Of a stretch of DNA of 64,000 bases, positions 55,836 through 64,000 are shown one piece after another. The position numbers were made by a program, and so were the translations under genes. The notes under the pieces are model-generated. The model saw nothing but the letters and a program-made list of their open reading frames with translations, searched no databases and was not told where the DNA came from. The stretch is from Closterium sp. NIES-65. Its lineage: Eukaryota > Streptophyta > Zygnematophyceae > Desmidiales > Closteriaceae. Where the stretch lies: contig CANXME010002675.1 of assembly GCA_948144175.1 (NCBI GenBank), positions 1,612,001 to 1,676,000 of the forward strand, given 5' to 3'. How positions within the stretch are numbered: position 1 is the first letter of the stretch; each line of letters opens with the position of its first letter.

Positions 55836-57034
55836 ATGGCTACCCCTAGTGTCCTTACTTTTGATGCTGAGGGCCGTGCCATTGACTTTGAAATCTGGGT
55901 CGATGACCTCCAGCTGTTTCTCCAGTGCGATAGGGCAGACGGACTCTCTCTGTTTGATCTCACCTCTGGTGCCTCTCCTGCCCCGCCTGCTACTGCTGAC
56001 AGCACTGTTTGCTCACAGTGGGCCACACGCGATGCTGCTGCTCGCCTTGCTGTGCGTCGCCACTTACCGACCACTGAGCGTGCACACTTTAGCCAGTACA
56101 AGAGTGCTCAGACCTTGTACGACGCTGTAGTTGCACGCTACTCCTCCCCTGCCACTGCTGCACTGAGCCGCCTCATGCTACCGTACCTCTTCCCTGACCT
56201 TGCTGGCTTTCCCACAGTCGCTGACCTCATTACGCACCTCCGCACTAGTGACACTCGCTACCGCGCTGCGCTTCCTGCTGAGTTCTGTGCCAAGAACCCC
56301 CCCCCCCATGTACATCACCCTCTACTACAGTCACCCGGCTCCCTGACTCTCTCCGCGTAGTCAGGGACCACTTCCTTTCAGTTTGCCCCACAACTCTCAC
56401 CGTTGACCTCCTCGAGAAGGCCCTCCTAGCAGCAGAGAAGAGCATAGTCGCTGTAGGAGCCTCTCGTGGTGACCCTCGCACCCCCGTCTTTGAGGGGTGT
56501 TCCCCCTCCCCCCTTTTGCCCTCCGTTGCCTCTACTGCTGCGGCCGACCTCGTTGGTTTCGAGTCGGTCGGCGCTGCGTCTGCCCCGAGCGGGAGACGCC
56601 GCACCGGCAAGGGCAAGGGGGGCAAGGGCGCTGGAGGGGCTGGCGTGGGCGGTGGAGGTGGCGGTGGAGGCAGTGGAGGGGGTGGGGGTGGTGGTGGGAG
56701 TGGTGGCGGGGGTGGAGGTGTCGGTGGCAGCAGTGGAGGTGGAGGAGGCGGCGGCGGTGGCGGAGGGAGCGGAGGTGGCGGAGGTGGTGGAGGCGGCGGA
56801 GGCGGCGGAGGCGGCGGCGGCAACAGTGGACCTGGTCGCAGCTCTGCGCAGAGGAGTGGCTCCGGTGGCGGTACGCGCCAGCAGCAGCAGCGCAGTCGTG
56901 AGACCCTGTCCCCTCAGCAGCTTCGTGAGTGGTACGCTGCGCGTCAGCGCGGTGGGGGTACGGGTCCCTGCACCTACGATCTCCGCACCGGCAACCGCGC
57001 TTGTGAGCAGTGCGGGGGCCCGCACTCCACCTAG
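55836..57034 (+). pseudogene. COPIA-4 gag
   Basis: Starts MATPSVLTFDAEGRAIDFE. A run of 11 C at 56297-56307 shifts the frame by +1, and a two-base loss near 56328 shifts it again. The Gly-rich C-terminal part from 56516 is in the pol frame and ends with a complete C-X2-C-X3-H arrangement (CEQCGGPHST) followed by TAG at 57032-57034, where COPIA-3 has CAG. Confidence 0.85.
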
Positions 57035-60000
57035 CGCTGCTTCGGTCGCCTGACGGACGCGTGGCGTCATCAGTTGCCTGAGGCCTTTGAGATCCCTCGC
57101 TGGGGAGAGCTGTCTAGGGCGGGGGTTGCTATCTTTGATCTTGATTTTGATGCTATTCTTGCTGCCATGTATGCTGTTGCTGATAGTGTTGAGGGTGACT
57201 GTTACCTGTGTGTTCCGCCTGACCTGGGCATTGAGCCTGCTGCTCTAGGTGCTCGTGAGGCTACTGCTCTAGGTGCTAGCGCGTCTGCTGCCACAGGTGC
57301 TGGTGAGTCTGCCCTCTGAGGTACCACGTCGGCTCAGGCCTTACACACCTTCACCCTTGACTCGGGTGCTTCCCGCTCCTTCTTTCGGGACCGCAACACA
57401 CTTACGCCGCTTAGTCGGCTGGTTGCGGTCTCCCTGGCGAACCCCTCTGGGGGTCCTGTCCTTGCTCGCTTCTCCACTGTCTTACCGTGTCCGGCAGCCC
57501 CCTTTGGCACCCTGTCAGGTCTCTACCTCCCCTCGTTCTCTACGAACTTGGTGAGTGGAGCGGACCTCCAGGATAGGGGGGTTGACTAGTTCACCCCTGC
57601 GAGTCAGCGGGTGACCCACTGCACGTGTGCTCGGACAGGCCGACACTTGGCCACGTTCACCCGTCGGCCGGGGTCGAGCCTGTACACCCTCACTACTGAG
57701 TCTCCTCCGGCTCCTGAGCCTGGTCAGGTCGCTGCGTCGAGTCAGGTGTTTGCTGCAGCGTCCAGGTCTAGACCTGAGTCTGCTCCCTGCTCGTGTCGTC
57801 TCCTGTCTCACGAGACTCTCCTTTGGCACCACCGCCTTGGTCACCCCTCTCTGCCTCGTCTCCGAGGCATGGCCTCCCGTGTCCTTGTCTCTGGTCTCCC
57901 CCGGTCTCTCCCTCCTCTACCTCCGGGGCCTGCCCCTACCTGCGTCCCCTGCGTCGAGGGGCGACAACGCGCCGCCCCTCACTCCTCCGAGTTTCCTCCG
58001 ACAGAGGCTCCGTTGCAGACTCTTCACATGGATGTGTGGGGCCCCGCCCGCGTCCGTGGCCAGGGGCACGAGCGTTACTTCCTGTTGGTGGTTGACGACT
58101 ACTCGCGTTACACCACGGTCTTCCCCTTGCGCAGCAAGGGTGATGTCACTGAGGTGTTGATCGACTGGATCCGCGCAGCTCGTCTCCAGCTCAGAGAGAG
58201 TTTCGGCTCGGACTTTCCTGTTCTGCGTCTGCACTCTGACAGAGGCGGGAAGTTTTCCTCTGCCCGTCTGGGAGCCTTCTGTTGGGCACAGGGCATCCGC
58301 CAGACCTTCACGCTTCCGGCCTCTCCACAGCAAAATGGGATTGCTGAGCGCCGCATTGGCATGGTCATGGACGTCGCTCGCACGTCCATGATCCATGCGG
58401 CTGCCCCCCATTTTCTGTGGCCGTTTGCGGTTCAGTACGCGGCGCATTAGCTCAACCTTCAGCCACGAGTCTCCTTACCAGAGACCTCTCCCACCTTGCG
58501 GTGGGTGGTGAAGGTTGGCGATGCGTCTGCGTTTCGGGTTTGGGGATCTCGGGCGTTTGTCCGCGACTTGTCTGCGGACAAGTTGTCCCCCCGTGCTGTT
58601 CCCTGCGTCTTCCTTGGCTTCCCCCCTGACGCGCCTGGTTGGCAGTTTTACCACCCCACCTCGCGCCGTGTTTTGTCCTCCCAGGACGTCACCTTTGACG
58701 AGTCGGTACCTTACTACCGTCTCTTCCCCTACCGCGCCGCGCCCCTTCCCCCACCGCCGCTCTTCCTTGCACCATGTCCTCCCCGGGTAGACCCCCTCCC
58801 CCCTCAGGGTCCTGCCCTGTCAGGTGTGTCCCAGGTAGACGCAGTCGAGCCTGTCGAGGTAGCTGTTGACTCTGCTGCTACTAGAGGTGCTGAGCCTGCA
58901 GGTGCCGGGTCTGAGGGTGCTGAGACTGGGGGTGCTGAGCCTGGGGGTGCTGAGACTGGGGGTGCTGAGTCTGGGGGTGCTGAGTCTGGAGGTGCTGGGC
59001 CTGGGGGTGCGGAGCCTGGGGGTGCGGAGTCTGGGGGCGCTGGGTCTGCTCGTGTGGCCGCCGGCGGTGCTTCGTCGAGGCGGGAGCCACTCTCTCCGCA
59101 GGAGCTGCGCGAGTGGTTTGCCCGGCGCTGGAGCCGTGCTGTTGGAGCTGGAGGTACTACTGTTGCTATTGGTCCCGGAGGTGCTCATACTGGCGGTGCT
59201 GGTGCTGCTGGACCTGGGGGTGCTGCTGGGGCTGCTGGAGTTGGTCCTGCTGGAGCTGCTGGCGGTACTCGAGCTGCCAGTCCTGCTGGAGTTGGTGCTA
59301 CTGGAGCTGCTGGAGCTGGAGCTCATGGCGCTGGTGGTTCTGCTGGCGCTGGTGCGTCTGAGGGTGCTGGAGTTGGCGCTGTTGGAGTCGGAGGTGGTGG
59401 TGGTACTGGTGCTGTCCCTGCTGGTTCTGGAGGCGCTGCGCAGCCGCGGCCGTACTTCGTTCCGCTCCTTGAGCAGGTTCTTGGTCTCCCGCCTTTTACT
59501 GGTCCTGCTCCTCCCTTAGAGTGTCCACAGCCTGTCCAGTCGCAGTCACAGTTACAGCCCGCCTCCCTTCTACCTGCTCCTTCTCCCTACACTGGTCCTA
59601 CTGGAGGTCTTGCTGAGCATCGTGAGCCTGCGTCTTGTCCTGCGTCGCCTGTTCGTGCTGCTCGCACTAGTGGTCGTACTGCGCGTCCTCGTCCTCCTCC
59701 GGTCCCCGGCACACACCAGATGGCGCTGCGTCCTTCCACTGCTCCTCTGCGTGTCCCGTTGCCGTCTCCTCCAGAGTCCTCTCTTCCTACTCTTGCTGAC
59801 CCGGAGTCTGACTCTCTTCATGCTGCTAGTCCTTCTGTCACGCGTCTCCTGGCTACGGATGTCACTGACCCTTCCTTTGAGTCCACAGCTGCGTCTGCCC
59901 TAGTTGCTGAGCTTGTCGACTTCGCTGCTCGCTCTCGTCTAGACTACGCTGCCAGTCTAGTTGCTGGGTCTGAGTCTGTCTGTCCTCCGTCCGTCGGGGG

Positions 60001-61687
60001 TGAGTGTGCTCTTAGCACAGACGTCGTTGAGGAAAGACAAGAGGAGTTCCAGTGCTTTGCTGTTGCTTTACCCCATCTCGTGTCCACGCTGATTGCCCCT
60101 GAGGGAGACCCGGATGCACCAGACATCCCGACTCCTCGATCGTACGCTGAGGCGATCGAGGGTCCCTACTCCTCACAGTGGCAGTCGGCCATGGACGCAG
60201 AGATGGCTTCCTGGAAGTCCACAAGCACCTACGTCGACGAGGTTCCCCCACCTGGGGCGAACATCGTCAGTGGCATGTGGATTTTCAGGGTGAAGCGGCC
60301 GCCGGGTTCTCCGCCTGTCTTCAAGGCGCGTTACGTGGCTCGAGGCTTCAGTCAGCGGCAGGGAGTTGACTACTTTCAGACCTTCTCTCCCACCCCGAAG
60401 ATGACCACTCTTCGGGTGCTGCTGCACATAGCCGCTCAGCGCGACTACGAGCTTCACTCTCTTGACTTCAGCACAGCTTTCCTGCAGGGCAGCCTGCACG
60501 AGGAGATCTGGCTGCGCTGCCCACCTGGCTTCACTGGGTCGTTTCCTCCTGGTACCTAGTGGAGCCTCCGGCGGCCAGTCTACGGTCTCCGCCAGGCACC
60601 CCATGAGTGGCAAGACACACTGAGGACTACACTTGCGGCTCTTGGGTTTGCTCCTTCTACAGCCGACCCGTCGCTGTTTCTACGCACCGACACCTCTTTA
60701 CCGCCGTTCTACATCTTCGTGTACGTCGACGACTTGGTCTTTGCCACTACTGACACTGCTGGACTCGCCCACGTGAAGTTTGAGCTGCTGAAGAGACACA
60801 CGTGCACAGACCTGGGTGAACTGCGCAGCTACCTTGGCTTGCAGATCACCCGGGACAGAGCACAGCGCACCATTACCCTGACTCATTCACACATGGTGCA
60901 GCAGGTCCTTCAGCGCTTCGGCTTCACGTACTCCTCGCCTCAGGCCACTCCTCTGTCTACTTGCCACTCGCTCTCAGCTCTGCCTTCGGATGAGTCCGTA
61001 GAGCCGAGTTGCCCGTACCCAGAGCTTGTTGGCTGCCTCATGTACCTGATGACCTGCATACGACCTGACCTTGCATACCCTCTTAGCATCTTGGCACGCT
61101 ATGTTGCTCCTGGGAGACACCGACCAGAGCACATGGCTGCAGCGAAGAGGGTGTTGCGCTACGTGTGCAGTACGTCGGGCATGGGGCTAGTGCTTGGAGG
61201 GCGACGTCGAGTGGTCCTCACAGGTCACGTAGACACTTCTTGGGCTGACGACCAGCCGACACAGCGGTCGTCACAGGGCTCCGGCTCTGTTTCGTGGCGG
61301 TCTACCCGCTCGTCTTCTGTTCTCACCTCCAGCTGTGAGGCTGAGATCTACGCGGGGGCCATGGCTGCACAGGAGCTACGCTGGCTCACCTACCTGCTGA
61401 CTGACCTAGGAGAGCCGCCTCGTTCTCCTCCAGTTCTGTACGTAGACAACAAGGCCATGCTGGCCTTGTGTCGGGAGCACAGACTGGAGCACAGAACGAA
61501 GCACATTGCTCTCTGCTATTTCCTGGCTCGTGAGCTGCAGCAGCGTGGTCAGCTCCGTCTCACCTACGTGGCCTCTGAGGCCAACACTGCTGATATCTTC
61601 ACCAAGGCGCTTCCGCCTTGTGATCATCAGCGCTTCTGTACTATGCTAGGTCTTGTGCCTACTTGGCCTCACTTTCTTACTTCTTGA
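57035..61687 (+). pseudogene. COPIA-4 pol with four further in-frame stops
   Basis: All pol domains remain in a single frame, broken by TGA at 57317-57319 (TCA in COPIA-M) and by TAG at 57587-57589, 58448-58450 and 60557-60559, each at a CAG of the relatives. Protease ([11 protein letters not shown]), pre-integrase, integrase ([19 protein letters not shown]), the GAxPG repeat linker (about 58880-59050), RT with [12 protein letters not shown] and RNase H are recognisable. A short in-frame deletion in RNase H removes the usual YTFSLG segment near 61280. The stop count agrees with this being the oldest of the three full-length copies by LTR divergence. Confidence 0.9.
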
Positions 61688-61886
61688 CCTTGTTTGTACT
61701 GTACTCTTTCTATACCTGCACTTGCTTGTTTACCTTTATATATATGATCTTGCATGTGAACTGGCCTTGTGGCCTTGCTCTTGTGCTCGGACTGTGTGGT
61801 GACGTTGTGATCCACCCCGAGCTTGCTTTGCTTTGCTTGACTGGTCTTGTGACCCCTTGTTCTCCCCCACTTTGCCTATGGGGGTG

Positions 61887-62011
61887 TGTCAGGCATATAT
61901 GCTATAGTCTGTGTAGGCTGTAGTGGGGCAGTTCATATGGGGCACAACACTTTACGGTTTACTACTTGTACTCCTCATTCTGCTCAATGCATTCATTCTC
62001 GTTTCTTATCA
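61887..62011 (+). repeat. COPIA-4 3' LTR (125 bp)
   Basis: Four substitutions relative to the 5' LTR; followed by ctgcg. Confidence 0.95.
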
Positions 62012-62016
62012 CTGCG

Positions 62017-62872
62017 CTCCCTCCACCTGACCTTCAGCTGCACCGCGACCCTTGGGACACCGTCGACTGAGGCAATAAGCCCTCTACCCTATGACTGACC
62101 CCGAGCCACTCGATCCAACATTTGTCCCCAGAACCATCCTTGGGACCAACGTTCCCCTCTTCGTGATTCTCGACAGAGAATTTTTGGCACTGATGCTGAC
62201 TACGGCGAACAACAACGAAGAAGGAGTTCACAAAGCGGTAGCAGTACCCGCCGCAGTACCAGAAAAAATACCTCGATGCAGTGCGCGCACGCTACATGCG
62301 CACTTCTGAACTCCACACCAACGATGACCTTTGGCACCAGCGTCTCGGTCAACCCTCACGCATAACGCTGAATAACAGCATCGAAGCTGGCGTGTTTGCG
62401 CCTGGCGCACTCTTGCGCCCAGATGACACCAAGGTGAGAAGCACGACATAGCCGCGTTGAGTCACCAGCCATTCTCGCTGTTCGAACTTGGAACCAACTG
62501 CTGCCCCAAGCTGCGCAAAGTGTGCAGCGACTTTCTCGTCGTGGGCCATTGCGGAATCAACGACTAGTAGTACACGCTCACCTTCGTCGACGCGGGAACG
62601 TGCTATGTCTGGATCGTGAACGTAGAGGTGCGTAGTAGAGCATAAGAAGTCTTCCACATCTGGCTGGCGCACGCACATCGGCAATCTAGGGAGAAACTAA
62701 AAATCTGGCAATCGGACGGAGTAGCGGAATTTATGAGCAAGGAGCTGCAGGATTACCTGGCACAAAAGGGAATCAAGCATCAAATTTCCCTCCCCTACGC
62801 GCACCAGCAGCAAGGTGTAGCTGAGCCCAAGCACCGTACGCTCATGACGAAGGTGCGGGCGCTGCTGAAGCA
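62017..62872 (+). pseudogene. COPIA-6 relic continued: pre-integrase and integrase
   Basis: LWHQRLGQPSRITLNNSIEA near 62326-62390 is the pre-integrase segment. After a rearranged or very degraded stretch, integrase appears with YTLTFVDAGTCYVWI (about 62570), WQSDGVAEF (second catalytic Asp, near 62710) and AHQQQGVAEPKHRTL (catalytic Glu, near 62825). The frame ends at the TRIM-3 insertion. On the opposite strand a long open stretch at 62349-62684 looks like a shadow. Confidence 0.7.
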
Positions 62873-64000
62873 TGTCAGAATAGTATATAATTCTATGTAT
62901 TGTTCTATAACTGCCTGTAGTGTAGAATACTGTAGTTATATAAATTTCTGTTTGGTGGTGCACCTTTCTTCATTCTTGCTTATTTGTACTGCTCGCTCTA
63001 TAGTGAACACCCTCTTTTGTTGGTCAAACTTCTCCCTCGCTACTCTCGTCTTCCTGAAAACCTAGCCATGGCGCCTAAGATTAATCTACTCTTCTGATAT
63101 GGTATCAGAGCTAGTTTTCGATCAATGGGCCCACCGATTTTCGACCCTGTCATGGCGGCCCTCCCTCCCAATGAGTTTATGCTGCAATCGTGCTGCCACA
63201 ATGACCGTCGCGTCGAAGTCCGCGACAGTCCTGATCGTCAGCGCGATCGACGGGGCGAAGGCGGCGCTCTGCTCGTCGCGCTGCCTCGTCGCCCCGTCGT
63301 TCGCGGCCATACTGCCCCGTCGCAGCTTTGTCGCACCTTCGTTACAGCCCTCTGTCCCGCTCGTCGTGTCCGAGCTACTATCCTCGCCCACCCTCCCGCC
63401 GGTCTCGCTGCAACTGTCGCACCTGCTGCTGCCGTGCGCGATCCTGCTGTGGGGGGAGGTCGTGTGACGGGGTGGCTGCTGTGAGCCGCCAGCAGCACCT
63501 GCCGTCGCCCTTTATCGCCCCATACGCGACTGTCGCTGTGGGGGGGAGGGTGAGGGAGTGGCGGGAGCGCACCCGCAGTTAATCGCCGACGCCCATTTCT
63601 CTCCTCTCTCTCCCTGCAGCGCTGGTCGCTGTGGGGGATGGGGGGGAGTGTGAGGTGGTGGCGAGAGAGATTTCGCAGCACTAACACCCGTCCCCCCTCC
63701 TCTCTCTCTCACTGCCGCACTTGCAGCTGTGGGGGGGAGGGTGAGAGGGGGTGGCGGAAGTCAGTCGGGCATCTGCTGCTGACGCCCGCTGCTACCGTGG
63801 CACCTCCAGCTGCCGCCCCTGCTGCCACCTGCCTTTACTGCCTTTGCTTCTGCTGCCTGCTGCTAGGGGCCTGCAGGTGCTGCCGTCGAGCCGCTGCTGT
63901 CCTGCTGTACGTTGCAGCCACAGAGCCTGCTCCTCAGGCGACCTGCCGCCCCTACACCTGCTACTGTTTCTGCCTTGGCCAAGGGGTTGGTATAGCTGGA
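62873..64000 (+). mobile_element. TRIM-3: non-autonomous LTR element, 3' part outside window
   Basis: The 5' LTR is 62873-63099 (227 bp, the same length as TRIM-2), TGTCAGAATAGT...CTTCTGATA. It is followed by primer site TGGTATCAGAGCTAG at 63100 and GGGCCCACC at 63127. The interior is non-coding and GC-rich; about 63840-63965 is nearly the same as 30530-30640 in TRIM-2. It is inserted in the integrase of COPIA-6. Its 3' LTR and the right-hand target-site copy lie beyond 64000; the left candidate is agca-like sequence ending at 62872. Confidence 0.88.

Larger units (their letters stand above)
54646..62011 (+). mobile_element. COPIA-4: full-length Ty1/copia element, 7366 bp, multiply disabled
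   Basis: LTRs of 125 bp at 54646-54770 and 61887-62011 (TGTCAGGCAT...TTTCTT-TCA type) differ at four positions, the most of any pair here. Target-site duplication ctgcg (54641-54645 and 62012-62016). Primer site TGGTATCGAGCAGG at 54771, GGGCCCACC at 54808, GC-rich repeat leader to 55835, gag at 55836, RNase H ending near 61687, and polypurine stretch tatgggggtg before the 3' LTR. Confidence 0.95.

Noticed and set aside
22430..60559. Reassignment of TAG to glutamine in this organism, as in some ulvophyte algae
   Set aside because: Both full host gene models (CSP41b-like and heme-domain) run without in-frame TAG and use CAG, and intact sister transposons also use CAG. Decay of methylated copies explains the pattern better.
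62349..62684. Minus-strand open frame of 111 codons
   Set aside because: The plus strand here holds copia integrase motifs in order, and the minus frame has no recognisable domain.

Overview
The window is nuclear DNA of a green plant or alga. The evidence is a set of spliced genes with canonical GT/AG introns, one of which encodes a chloroplast-targeted CSP41b-type protein, plus Ty1/copia and Ty3/gypsy LTR retrotransposons with tRNA-iMet-type primer sites. The high GC content, pyrimidine-rich introns and plant-type families fit a streptophyte alga (possibly a zygnematophyte such as Closterium). The genus is a guess, not something the sequence proves.

Layout. Positions 1-1239 hold the end of a non-autonomous LTR element (TRIM-1) inserted in the 3' end of a copia element. 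A small gene island follows at about 2.4-16.5 kb. It has a nine-exon gene (+) for a membrane-anchored ethylbenzene-dehydrogenase-like heme-binding domain protein, a nine-exon CSP41b-like gene (-) placed tail-to-tail with it, and an armadillo-repeat gene (-). Positions 16.6-18.8 kb contain nothing I recognise. From 18.8 kb to the end, nearly everything is nested retrotransposon.

Retrotransposon blocks. (a) 18793-25318: two 5'-truncated copia copies, head-to-head. (b) 25319-37130: a Ty3/gypsy relic (-) whose RT is disrupted by a ~340-bp (GAA/TTC)n run and whose gag is split by a complete copia (COPIA-3, TSD caaca). COPIA-3 gag is split by a TRIM (TSD ggaga), and the TRIM contains a 375-bp miniature LTR element (TSD atggc), giving four layers. 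(c) 38429-51000: a decayed copia relic split by a non-autonomous LTR element (TSD gttga), itself split by a nearly intact copia (COPIA-M, TSD gctcc). (d) 51930-64000: another copia relic split by a full-length copia (COPIA-4, TSD ctgcg) and by a third TRIM running off the window.

Three cross-cutting signals stand out. GGGCCC (usually GGGCCCACC) lies 27-50 nt after the primer site in all seven LTR elements where both can be placed. Nonsense codons in the copia copies are dominated by CAG-to-TAG changes, as expected from deamination at CHG methylation sites. In the youngest element (COPIA-M) a single TAG in a leaky-stop-like context separates Gag from Pol. Young copies could supply reverse transcriptase and integrase to the non-coding TRIM and miniature elements, which share their primer site, polypurine tract and LTR ends.
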